Assembly (NCBI GenBank): GCA_030599175.1
Contig: JAUVON010000070.1
Span: 1-10,471 of the forward strand
Length of the DNA: 10,471 nt
Direction: 5' to 3'
From: Desulfobulbaceae bacterium
GTDB lineage: Bacteria > Desulfobacterota > Desulfobulbia > Desulfobulbales > Desulfocapsaceae
Numbering within the stretch: position 1 is the stretch's first letter; every line of letters starts with the position of its first letter. Positions 1 through 6,372 of the stretch are shown here, piece after piece. The notes under the pieces were generated by a model that was not told the origin of the DNA, did no database searches, and worked only from the letters and a program-made list of their open reading frames with translations. A program made the translations under genes and the position numbers.

Positions 1-1266
1 ACCGGCTTCTGGTTGACTTTTGCTCTGCGCGGACTCCAGTTTAGAAAATTGGGCCATGCTCTCTATCTTGCCCTGATTAAACGCAAGGAAGACAGCGATC
101 AACCGGGAGATATTACCCATTTCCAGGCCTTGATGACCGCTCTTTCAGCAACTGTAGGTACGGGTAATATAGCTGGTGTCGCTACAGCTATTGCCGTGGG
201 TGGACCAGGCGCTCTGTTCTGGATGTGGATTACCGGTCTTGTGGGAATGGCAACCAAATATGCTGAGGCGGTACTGGCGGTTAAATACCGGACTGTTGAT
301 GAAAATGGTGAAATGAGTGGTGGACCAATGTACTATATTTCCAAAGGGTTGAATATGCCCTGGCTGGGAACCATCTTTGCAGTTTTTGCCTCTTTTGCCG
401 CTTTTGGTATCGGTAACATGGTACAGTCAAATTCCGTTGCTGATGCAGTGGAAGCGACCTATCATATTCCCCCAATGGTAACCGGTATAGTTCTTATGGT
501 TTCCACAGCTGCGGTTATTCTGGGTGGTATCAAGAAAATTGGCAAGGTAACCGGTGTCCTGGTACCGATCATGATTGCTTTTTATATGGCGGGAGCTGCC
601 TATATTATTATTGCCAACATCGCGGGAGTTCCAGCAGCCCTGGTTTTTATCGTCAAACAGGCATTTAATCCTACTGCGGCAGTTGGTGGCTTTGCCGGTG
701 CATCCATTATGCTGGCTATCAGAATGGGTGTGGCCCGGGGTGTGTTCTCCAACGAATCCGGTCTTGGTAGTGCTCCTATTGCAGCAGCAGCTGCGCAAAC
801 CAAAAGCCCGATCACTCAGGCGCTGGTGTCCATGACCCAGACTTTTATCGATACCATCGTCGTTTGTACAATGACCGGTCTCGTCTTAATCCTTACCGGT
901 GTCTGGTCAAATGGTGAAACCGGCGCAGAATTGACAACGATGGCTTTTGCTGCCGGTATGCCTGGTGGTGCGCATGTGGTGACCATCGGCATAATTCTCT
1001 TCGCCTATTCGACCATTCTCGGCTGGTGTTATTATGGAGAAAAGTCAATTGAGTATCTTTTTGGTGTCAAGGCTGTACTGCCGTACCGGATAATTTTCAT
1101 CTGCTTTGTAGGAGTTGGTGCTGTTGCCAAACTCAGCCTGGTCTGGAATATTTCCGATACTCTAAATGGCCTGATGGCTATTCCAAATCTTATCGGCCTG
1201 TTATTATTGACTCCGGTTGTTGTCTCGGAAACGAAAAAGTATTTTGACAATAAAAAAGATAGTTGA
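1..1266 (+). CDS. Sodium:alanine/glycine symporter (AGCS family), 5'-partial
   Basis: Inner-membrane carrier expected to import alanine or glycine with Na+. The reading frame is open to the window edge (Thr-Gly-Phe-Trp precede the first possible TTG start at 13), so the true start lies upstream; 421 residues are visible, and I estimate that a few dozen N-terminal residues are missing. The AGCS signature is clear: GTGNIAGVA at visible residues 53-61, followed by a [10 protein letters not shown] stretch, and [19 protein letters not shown] at 243-261. Repeated hydrophobic segments fit a polytopic transporter, and the C-terminus ends in a short charged tail. The stop is TGA. The next gene starts 123 bases downstream on the same strand and encodes an ACT-domain protein, so the two may both serve amino-acid uptake and sensing (inference). 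Family assignment is firm; substrate choice between alanine and glycine cannot be read from sequence. Confidence 0.95.
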   Translation, partial: TGFWLTFALRGLQFRKLGHALYLALIKRKEDSDQPGDITHFQALMTALSATVGTGNIAGVATAIAVGGPGALFWMWITGLVGMATKYAEAVLAVKYRTVDENGEMSGGPMYYISKGLNMPWLGTIFAVFASFAAFGIGNMVQSNSVADAVEATYHIPPMVTGIVLMVSTAAVILGGIKKIGKVTGVLVPIMIAFYMAGAAYIIIANIAGVPAALVFIVKQAFNPTAAVGGFAGASIMLAIRMGVARGVFSNESGLGSAPIAAAAAQTKSPITQALVSMTQTFIDTIVVCTMTGLVLILTGVWSNGETGAELTTMAFAAGMPGGAHVVTIGIILFAYSTILGWCYYGEKSIEYLFGVKAVLPYRIIFICFVGVGAVAKLSLVWNISDTLNGLMAIPNLIGLLLLTPVVVSETKKYFDNKKDS

Positions 1267-1312
1267 GTACACTGCTTCTTTACAGAACAGGTAACCAGAA
1301 AAGAAAAAGCCT

Positions 1313-1336
1313 CCTTCCGAAATAATTTCGTGAAGG
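1313..1336. terminator. Hairpin after the symporter gene, possible terminator
   Basis: A 10-bp stem (1313-1322 with 1326-1336, one bulged T at 1331) closes a 3-base loop, 47 bases after the symporter stop. No T tract follows on the + strand. On the - strand the stem is followed by a T-rich run (CTTTTTCTTTT), which is the better intrinsic-terminator geometry. It could separate the symporter and ACT transcripts or simply stabilise an mRNA end. Confidence 0.35.
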
Positions 1337-1378
1337 TACTTATCCAAGCATTTTAAAAAATTCCGATCTATTCGGGTT

Positions 1379-1383
1379 AGGAG
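1379..1383 (+). promoter_or_regulatory. Shine-Dalgarno AGGAG that decides the ACT-gene start
   Basis: AGGAG directly abuts the ATG at 1384, which is too close for initiation there, and sits 6 bases from the ATG at 1390. This favours 1390 as the start. Confidence 0.7.
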
Positions 1384-1389
1384 ATGACC

Positions 1390-1920
1390 ATGAGTAATCG
1401 CTTTATAATGACCGCCTTCGGCAGAGACCGGGTTGGCATCGTCGCCGACGTCACTCGTCTGCTCTATGAAAATAAATGCAATCTCGAAGATACCACCATG
1501 AATATGCTTGCCGACGAGTTCACCCTGAACCTGCTATTTTCCAGTGAGCAGAGCAACATCGAAGAACAGTTGTTACGCGAATGTCGGCGGCTGGAACTTG
1601 AGAAGGGGATTTCGGCCTTTGTTCGGCCGCTGCAGGCTCCGGAGAGAAAAAAATTCAAGGGTTACAAAACCTGTACCCTGCATATCGAGGGTGCGGATCA
1701 AGCAGGAATTGTCTACAAAACCTGCCGCTTCCTGGCCGAAAACAAGTTGAATATCGTCCATCTTCATTCCACAGCCAAAGCCTCTCCGGAAAGTGGCGCC
1801 ACAATATACTGCATGGATATTCATATCCAGGTTCCGGAAGAGATCTTGCTGGATCAAGTGGAAGACGATTTAACCATCATAGCGGATGAGTTGCAGGTTG
1901 ACATCAGCATGTCACGTTAA
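1390..1920 (+). CDS. Double ACT-domain protein, GcvR-like
   Basis: A soluble 176-residue protein made of two ACT domains, roughly residues 4-80 and 92-172. Each begins with the usual beta strand followed by a D/Q-x-x-G-I-V motif (FGRDRVGIVADV near residue 10; GADQAGIVYK near 101). ACT domains bind small ligands, usually amino acids. The tandem arrangement and length match the GcvR family (E. coli GcvR is about 190 residues and antagonises the glycine-cleavage activator GcvA). No DNA-binding domain is present, so it should act through a partner protein or as a ligand sensor. The start at 1390 is chosen over 1384 because of SD spacing. It follows an AGCS alanine/glycine symporter, which suggests a link to glycine or alanine metabolism (inference). 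Its precise target is unknown. Confidence 0.85.
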   Translation: MSNRFIMTAFGRDRVGIVADVTRLLYENKCNLEDTTMNMLADEFTLNLLFSSEQSNIEEQLLRECRRLELEKGISAFVRPLQAPERKKFKGYKTCTLHIEGADQAGIVYKTCRFLAENKLNIVHLHSTAKASPESGATIYCMDIHIQVPEEILLDQVEDDLTIIADELQVDISMSR

Positions 1921-1942
1921 ACTGATTGCCTGAGAATACACC

Positions 1943-1997
1943 GAGGGGGGATCTTGTGAATTACCCTCAATCAAAATTCCGGAATAGTTCCCCCCTC
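1943..1997. terminator. Inverted repeat between convergent genes
   Basis: A perfect 9-bp G/C-rich arm pair (1943-1951 with 1989-1997) encloses a 37-base loop that itself contains the palindrome ATTCCGGAAT (1976-1985). It lies between the ACT gene (stop 1920, +) and the stress-protein gene (stop 2024, -), where a bidirectional terminator is expected. There is no strong T tract and the loop is long, so the role is only likely from position. Confidence 0.4.
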
Positions 1998-2023
1998 TCT
2001 CTTTCTCACCGTATTCGTCATTT

Positions 2024-2452
2024 TCAGCGTACAACCAGTACCGGAAGATTGCAATGCGCAAGAACTCGGTGGGTAACACTACCCAGCATCATGCCTTTCC
2101 AATCTCCCAGGCCTCGTGATCCCATGACGACGAGGTCACACCCTTCATCCAGGGCGACTTGACAGATCATGTCCCCGGCATTGAAGCTTGGTACGACCAT
2201 TTCGTTATAATCAACCTTATGTTCGATGAGAACCATACGATATGGTGCAAGTATCACATCTGCCTCTTCCTGCTGTGCCTTTACTGCTTCTTCTCGTGGT
2301 CTTCCTGTGATAATCGCCGGAATTGCGCCGGTTACATAGAGGAGCAATATCTCCGCGTCCATAGTTGTTGACAGCCCGATGGCAGTTCTCTTGGCCAATT
2401 TGGAACTTTCGGAACCGTCGACAGGAAGTAAGATTTTTTTGTATTTGATCAT
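2024..2452 (-). CDS. Universal stress protein (UspA family), ATP-binding type
   Basis: A 142-residue single-domain cytoplasmic Usp. The N-terminus IKYKKILLPVDGS carries the family's nucleotide-site Asp (D12). The C-terminal part contains the full G-2x-G-9x-G-S/T ATP-binding motif (G111, G114, G124, S125), followed by a strand ending PVLVV, typical of MJ0577-like ATP-binding members rather than the non-binding UspA type. The start at 2452 is preferred over an in-frame ATG at 2479: GGAGG (2464-2460, - strand) lies 7 bases upstream of 2452, and homologues begin at about this point. The gene is convergent with the ACT gene and divergent from the metal-efflux cluster, sharing a 354-base upstream gap. 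Usp proteins aid survival under stress, but nothing here ties it directly to metal. Confidence 0.93.
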   Translation of the reverse strand: MIKYKKILLPVDGSESSKLAKRTAIGLSTTMDAEILLLYVTGAIPAIITGRPREEAVKAQQEEADVILAPYRMVLIEHKVDYNEMVVPSFNAGDMICQVALDEGCDLVVMGSRGLGDWKGMMLGSVTHRVLAHCNLPVLVVR

Positions 2453-2644
2453 GACACTACCTCCGTAAATAGTTGACATCTCGTTTCGAGAGTATCCCCA
2501 CGCTGCTTAAAGTGATTTGCAACTAACTGAAAATATATATAAAATTAGAGTATTAAAAAATTCTATAAAGATGCATATCAGCCATTGGGATATACTTAAT
2601 TGTATGATAAAAACAGGTCATAAGTCAAATTTGAAGTGGTGGTT

Positions 2645-2667
2645 TGATGCATCATCCCGCGGGTGAT
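2645..2667. repeat. Adjacent palindromes, possible operator
   Basis: The perfect 10-base palindrome TGATGCATCA (2645-2654) is followed after one base by CCCGCGGG (2656-2663). The latter is flanked by ATCA and TGAT, making an imperfect dyad over 2651-2667. It is a G/C island in AT-rich DNA about 140 bases upstream of the Cys-rich gene. A protein-binding site is possible; no known operator consensus is recognised. Confidence 0.3.
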
Positions 2668-2754
2668 ATTTTCATCCCAATAGAAGCATTTCATATTCGT
2701 TCAAGAGATTTAATGATTGGGTAGTTTTCATAAAAAGCAGTTTTAAATGAAAAA

Positions 2755-2785
2755 TTGGATTGCCACAATGTGGTATGTGTTATAT
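2755..2785 (+). promoter_or_regulatory. Weak promoter candidate with dyad in its spacer
   Basis: TTGGAT (2755-2760) and TTATAT (2780-2785) are separated by 19 bases, and the spacer holds the dyad CCACA-A-TGTGG (2763-2773). Long 19-base spacers with a central dyad are the layout of MerR-family promoters. Both hexamers match the consensus poorly and the dyad is short, so this is tentative. The predicted transcript start would leave a leader of only about 15 bases before the start at 2807. Confidence 0.2.
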
Positions 2786-2806
2786 CATAGCATTAAAGGA
2801 GAATGT

Positions 2807-3220
2807 ATGCGATATGTTTGGCCCGCCATAATGATCGTTTTTTCGAGTATCTTTTTTACCGACTTGAGCACAGTCATGGCAAGTGACGAGCCTTGCCATG
2901 GAGGTGGGCTTTCCCACAACTCCCGTGAAATGGCCTGCTGCTGCACTGATCAGACGATGATCCACAAGCAGGAAGAGTTGAAGAAAAATGATACAGTAAA
3001 GGAATGTTGTGAGCATTCCATGGCCTGCTCCAGTGGGCAACCGGCCGATAGTGTATTTGCTTTATCGGTAGTGCAGATTGATTTCTCTCAGTCATATTTG
3101 TATGGATCGTTTCATTTATGCGGGCAGGAACCAAAACGTGGACAGGGCTGGTATAGCATGTCTACACCAAGAGCGCCTCCCGTCCCAGTCTATATTACAC
3201 ACTGCTCCTTCCTCATTTAA
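2807..3220 (+). CDS. Small secreted Cys/His-rich protein, putative metal binder
   Basis: A 137-residue protein of no family I can name with certainty. A signal peptide is visible: hydrophobic residues 3-23 and a likely cut after A25 (VMA-SD). The mature part has 9 Cys and 6 His, mostly clustered: C30-H31, C44-C45-C46, C67-C68 with H70, C74, then C105 and C133. The middle (about 53-70) is Lys/Glu-rich. The C-terminus reads STPRAPPVPVYITHCSFLI; I recall similar proline-rich endings in small proteins beside metal RND genes, but this is memory, not a search. The start at 2807 is chosen because AAAGGAG (2795-2801) lies 5 bases upstream and it places the signal peptide at the N-terminus; an in-frame ATG at 2747 has no good SD. 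It precedes cusCBA-like genes on the same strand, so a periplasmic copper/silver-binding role is inferred. Confidence 0.7.
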   Translation: MRYVWPAIMIVFSSIFFTDLSTVMASDEPCHGGGLSHNSREMACCCTDQTMIHKQEELKKNDTVKECCEHSMACSSGQPADSVFALSVVQIDFSQSYLYGSFHLCGQEPKRGQGWYSMSTPRAPPVPVYITHCSFLI

Positions 3221-3583
3221 TACCTCCTCTATCTCACCGAAACAGCTGTGGTCAGTATGTACATCCTTTGACCGGGGCTGCAAGTCTTGGGTTCGTTTCC
3301 CATTATTACTGTTTGACAAGTTCGTAATAACCTCAGTTTCGATGGATAAGTAAAAAACTTCATATTGGAGGCGTGGAATTTTTCTATTATTTCGGCGTAC
3401 ATACGGTACGTCGTAATGATAGAAAAATTGTAACAACGAACCAGGTAAGCGAGCCTGCGAGACTCCGGATGAAGACTTTTTACGACGCCATCACTGTTTG
3501 AATTATTAAACCCCTATATGCGGGACTCTCATTAGCGAATGGGTTTACGGCCATTGTATGGCCTGATCAACAGAGAGATTAGA
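3221..3583. other. Intergenic region with long hairpin, no gene seen
   Basis: This 363-base stretch lies between the Cys-rich gene and the channel gene. Frames here are short and unlike any protein I know. It contains a 24-bp hairpin (3377-3429), a repeat-like sequence near 3474-3493, a 7-bp dyad TAAACCC/GGGTTTA (3507-3513 with 3541-3547) and a GGCCAT-TGT-ATGGCC hairpin (3549-3563) just before the channel gene's ribosome-binding region. TTGACA occurs at 3313-3318 but has no fitting -10 element. Whether the downstream genes have their own promoter here is unclear. Confidence 0.6.
3377..3429. repeat. Long imperfect inverted repeat (24-bp hairpin)
   Basis: Arms 3377-3400 and 3406-3429 enclose a 5-base loop (ATACG). 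As RNA (+ strand) the stem has 21 Watson-Crick pairs, two G-U pairs and one U-U mismatch. The outer half is A/T-rich (AATTTTTCTAT) and the inner half is C/G-containing (CGGCGTAC). No T tract follows on either strand, so it is not a classical intrinsic terminator. It could be an mRNA-processing or attenuating structure between the Cys-rich gene and cusC, a cruciform, or a small palindromic repeat element. Confidence 0.85.
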
Positions 3584-4939
3584 ATGACTATAGTAAGAAA
3601 GGCATATCCTCCCCTGGAGGATTCGTACTTCTGCGCTGATCTTCTGCATCAGTGCTTGAGAATCCTGGGACTAATCAGCTTATGCATTTTTACCATTGCC
3701 GCAGGGAATGTCAGGGCAGCTGACAGCGGCATACAGCTACCCGAACTTATTGAAGAACTGTATCAGAATAACCAGGAGTTGCTCAGCATCGAAGAGCGTG
3801 CCCGGGCACTTCGGGCGGAAGCTCCATTTGCAGGCTCCCTGTCTGATCCCAGAGTCGGGATAGCTCTTCTCAATTTACCCACTGATAGTTTCGAGTTTGA
3901 CCAGGAGGCTATGACACAAAAGCAACTTTTTGTGGCTCAGAAGTTTCCATGGTTCGGTACTCTGGATCTCAGTCAGCAGGTGGCGGAATTAAAGGCACTG
4001 GAGTTTGAAACTCTAGTCCAGGGTAAATGGCTGAAAAAAGCAAATGAGCTTGCAGGGGCCTGGTATGAACTGGGGTTGGTTGAACAGAGTCTCGAACTCA
4101 ATAAAAAACTCAAGACGGTTATCACTCAGATTCTGCGGATGACGGAAACCCGATATGCAATCGGGAAGGGGATACAGCAGGATATTCTGGCAGGTCAGGT
4201 GCAGATGTCTGAGCTTATCGATGAAGAGGTGAATCTCAGGAGTAAAGAGCAGGTCATAAGGGGTAGGATTGGCTCTCTATTGAACAGGACCTCTTTTTTC
4301 TCCGACAAGGGGCCGGAACTGCTCCCGGAAATAGATTATCCCCTGGATTTGGAAGAATATAAAAAGGTTGCTTTACAGTATAATCCACAAATTATAGCAA
4401 AAAAAGTTGGTATAGACAGGGCACGGCTGGAGGTAGAGCTGGCAGATAAAAACTATATGCCTGACTTTGATCTTCGTGTCAGTTATGGACAGCGGGAACC
4501 GAATCCGGTAACAGGAGATGATCGTGCCGATTTTTTTTCAGCCGGTGTAACAATGACTGTACCTCTCTGGCAGCGAACCCGCCAGGATGCAAAAAAGGCA
4601 GGAGCAGAAAAACGTCTGAAGGCTGCAGAAAAATCCCTGACAGGAATTAGCCGTACTCTTCCCCATAAAATCGAAGCCCTCCTGGCAGAAATAGAAGGGG
4701 CAAAAGAGAACTTTGCCCTGTATCGTGATGTGCTCTTTGTACAGGCTTCACATCTTGCTGAATCATCTTTGGTAGCATATTCAGTCGGAAAAGTTGAATT
4801 TGCCACTATGCTTGGCTCCCGGGTTCGGCTTTTACGCATAGAACTCAAAACTCAAAAATATAAATATCAGATTCATTCGAAACTGGCGGATCTTGCCGAA
4901 GTGATCGGTACTTCACCGGCAACTCTGGAGGGTATTTAA
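3584..4939 (+). CDS. cusC: Outer-membrane efflux channel, TolC/CusC-like
   Basis: A 451-residue TolC-family protein expected to form the trimeric outer-membrane channel of the metal efflux complex. A hydrophobic stretch (27-40) and probable cleavage after A45 (VRA-AD) form a signal peptide with a long n-region. The rest is largely helical with two OEP-type repeats; MTQKQLFVAQKFPWFGTLDLS near 112-132 is a typical OEP segment. Length is close to E. coli CusC (457). Unlike CusC it has no lipobox cysteine at the cleavage site, so it is probably not a lipoprotein. The start is uncertain: 3584 follows a modest GAGAG, and an in-frame ATG at 3539 would add 15 residues without a clear SD. The stop overlaps the next start by one base (TAATG), implying translational coupling to the adaptor. 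Family certain; the gene symbol rests on context. Confidence 0.88.
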   Translation: MTIVRKAYPPLEDSYFCADLLHQCLRILGLISLCIFTIAAGNVRAADSGIQLPELIEELYQNNQELLSIEERARALRAEAPFAGSLSDPRVGIALLNLPTDSFEFDQEAMTQKQLFVAQKFPWFGTLDLSQQVAELKALEFETLVQGKWLKKANELAGAWYELGLVEQSLELNKKLKTVITQILRMTETRYAIGKGIQQDILAGQVQMSELIDEEVNLRSKEQVIRGRIGSLLNRTSFFSDKGPELLPEIDYPLDLEEYKKVALQYNPQIIAKKVGIDRARLEVELADKNYMPDFDLRVSYGQREPNPVTGDDRADFFSAGVTMTVPLWQRTRQDAKKAGAEKRLKAAEKSLTGISRTLPHKIEALLAEIEGAKENFALYRDVLFVQASHLAESSLVAYSVGKVEFATMLGSRVRLLRIELKTQKYKYQIHSKLADLAEVIGTSPATLEGI

Positions 4940-6288
4940 TGAACCGAATAATTGTGACACTGGTCATTTTTTTAACCATCATATCCGCAGTGGTGTCAGA
5001 AACTGCAGAAGGGTTGAAGGCGGGGGATGTCGATCCGAAAAGCGGTAAAGTTATTAAATATTGGGCAGCCCCGATGGATCCTACTTATATCCGCAACGAA
5101 CCTGGACAATCTCCCATGGGAATGGATCTGGTTCCGGTCTTTGAGGAGGAAGGGGAAAAACTACCCGCTTCAACCATAAGAATTGATCCGGTGACTATTC
5201 AAAATATGGGGGTACGGACAGCCAGGGTTGCGAAAATGGAACTGAAGAAGTCGATCAGGGCATTGGGAACAATCACCTATGATGAGACACGTATTTATGC
5301 TGTTAATCTGAAGTTTGATGGCTGGATAGAAAAACTTTATGTCAATTTCGTTGGCGAGAGTGTGAAGAAAGGGCAACCTCTCTTTGATATTTACAGTCCT
5401 GAACTGGTGGCCGCACAGGAAGAGTATCTGCTTGCTGTAAAACAGTCTGAGGATCTGTCAGACAGCAGGTATCCCAGTGTGCAGGAAAATGCGGCCAGTC
5501 TGCTTAAAGCAGCTCGCCGGCGATTGCAGTATTGGGATCTTTCAGCCGGGCAGATCGACGGGCTTACAAAAAATAGAAAAGTAAAAAAAAGCCTGACTAT
5601 CTATTCCCCCGCAACCGGGGTGGTTATCAGGAAGGAACCGTTCGATGGTCATTTTGCAAAAGCAGGGATGCATCAATATGAGATTGCGGATCTTTCAAGG
5701 GTCTGGGTTGATGTTGAAGTGTATGAGTATGAACTCCCCTTTATCAGGCAGGGGATGTCGGTGAATATGGAATTATCTTACCTGCCCGGTAATCGTTTTG
5801 AGGGCACAGTCCTTTTTATCTATCCGTTTTTAAATCCGGAAACCCGTACGGCAAAACTTCGTTTAGCCTTTGATAATCTGGAAGGGCTGTTGAAACCGGA
5901 TATGTATGCCAATGTCTTTTTGGAATCAATAATTGACCCGGATGCCCTGGTGATTCCCCAGGAGGCAGTGATCGATTCTGGAATCAGGAAGATAGTTTTT
6001 GTCGCAAAGGATGGGGGGAAATTTGAGCCCAGGGAGATAAAGCTTGGCCATGAGGGGATGGATAATTTGTTCCAGGTGCTGGAAGGACTTTCAGTAGGGG
6101 AGAGAGTTGTCACCTCTGCTCAGTTTATGCTCGATTCTGAATCACGGTTGCGTGAAGCCATTCAGAAGATGCTTGAGATCCGAAATACCGGATCTGAAGA
6201 CTCTGCTGGTGCACCAGATGATCTGGATATGGAGGGGATGGGCATGGATGACGATCTTGATATGAGCGATATCAAAATGGATCAGTAA
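4939..6288 (+). CDS. cusB: Periplasmic adaptor (membrane fusion protein), CusB-like
   Basis: A 449-residue RND adaptor that should link the inner-membrane pump to the outer-membrane channel and deliver metal. A signal peptide spans residues 1-20 (cut near VVS-ET). Next comes a short heavy-metal-binding segment, KYWAAPMDP...SPMGMDLVPVF (about 40-68), in which M46, M60 and M62 correspond to the Met residues that bind Cu(I)/Ag(I) in E. coli CusB; the Cys version of this motif is absent. The barrel-sandwich/lipoyl and hairpin region follows (about 110-240), e.g. KFDGWIEKLYVNFVGESVKKGQPLFDIYSPELVAAQEEYL split over 130-170, then beta-barrel and membrane-proximal domains. The last 23 residues form a Met/Asp-rich tail. 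There is no C-terminal CusF fusion. GGAGGG (4927-4932) lies 6 bases before the ATG, which overlaps the cusC stop. Confidence 0.93.
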   Translation: MNRIIVTLVIFLTIISAVVSETAEGLKAGDVDPKSGKVIKYWAAPMDPTYIRNEPGQSPMGMDLVPVFEEEGEKLPASTIRIDPVTIQNMGVRTARVAKMELKKSIRALGTITYDETRIYAVNLKFDGWIEKLYVNFVGESVKKGQPLFDIYSPELVAAQEEYLLAVKQSEDLSDSRYPSVQENAASLLKAARRRLQYWDLSAGQIDGLTKNRKVKKSLTIYSPATGVVIRKEPFDGHFAKAGMHQYEIADLSRVWVDVEVYEYELPFIRQGMSVNMELSYLPGNRFEGTVLFIYPFLNPETRTAKLRLAFDNLEGLLKPDMYANVFLESIIDPDALVIPQEAVIDSGIRKIVFVAKDGGKFEPREIKLGHEGMDNLFQVLEGLSVGERVVTSAQFMLDSESRLREAIQKMLEIRNTGSEDSAGAPDDLDMEGMGMDDDLDMSDIKMDQ

Positions 6289-6311
6289 GGTGTGCAATTC
6301 CCAATAGGAAA

Positions 6312-6317
6312 AAGGAG
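6312..6317 (+). promoter_or_regulatory. Distant Shine-Dalgarno AAGGAG before cusA
   Basis: The only strong SD before the pump gene ends 55 bases upstream of its ATG (6373), far beyond the usual 5-10 bases. The sequence next to the ATG is only AAAGAG. A predicted RNA hairpin fills the space between, and if folded would leave about 9 unpaired bases between SD and start. Confidence 0.5.
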
Positions 6318-6320
6318 ATA

Positions 6321-6366
6321 ATTACTCAGGGCTATAGCCTGAACGGCTAAAAACCTGGGTAGTAAT
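6321..6366 (+). promoter_or_regulatory. Nested RNA hairpin in the cusB-cusA leader
   Basis: Nested complementarity is visible: ATTACT (6321-6326) with AGTAAT (6361-6366), CAGG (6327-6330) with CCTG (6354-6357), and TAGCC (6335-6339) with GGCTA (6345-6349) around a TGAAC loop. A 3-base bulge (6358-6360) and a small internal loop separate the helices. The structure occupies almost all of the 84-base cusB-cusA gap and lies between the SD and the start codon. No known riboswitch class is recognised. Confidence 0.55.
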
Positions 6367-6372
6367 AAAGAG

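Larger units (their letters stand above)
2453..2806. other. AT-rich divergent intergenic region
   Basis: This 354-base gap separates the outward-reading Usp gene and the Cys-rich gene, so it must hold both promoters. I see no convincing coding sequence. It contains a small hairpin in the Usp leader (2479-2491, TCTCG/CGAGA), a strongly AT-rich core (about 2525-2570), two adjacent palindromes at 2645-2663, and a weak promoter candidate at 2755-2785. No clear consensus sigma-70 promoter was found for either gene. Confidence 0.6.

Noticed and set aside
2584..2681. 8-bp inverted repeat ATTGGGAT/ATCCCAAT, 82 bases apart
   Set aside because: One such pair is expected by chance in a gap of this size, and no other structure supports it.
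2747..2806. N-terminal extension of the Cys-rich gene from ATG 2747
   Set aside because: No good SD, and it would bury the signal peptide; the ATG at 2807 has AAAGGAG at proper spacing.
3287..3303. tRNA T-arm-like sequence GGGTTCGTTTCCC, a possible tRNA or attachment-site remnant
   Set aside because: The loop deviates from TTCRANY and no acceptor, D or anticodon arm can be built around it.
3313..3318. Perfect TTGACA -35 hexamer before cusC
   Set aside because: No -10-like hexamer at 16-18 bases downstream; GATAAG is 25 bases away.
3539..3583. N-terminal extension of the channel gene from ATG 3539
   Set aside because: No SD upstream; it would lengthen an already long n-region of the signal peptide. 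Not fully excluded.
3683..3688. Lipobox-like cysteine in the cusC signal region (residue C34)
   Set aside because: The residue before the Cys is Leu, not Gly/Ala/Ser, and it lies in mid-hydrophobic core; a standard signal-peptidase I site follows.
4531..4538. T8 tract in cusC as a possible frameshift or slippage site
   Set aside because: The frame continues intact across it (Asp-Phe-Phe-Ser) and neither alternative frame gives a meaningful product.
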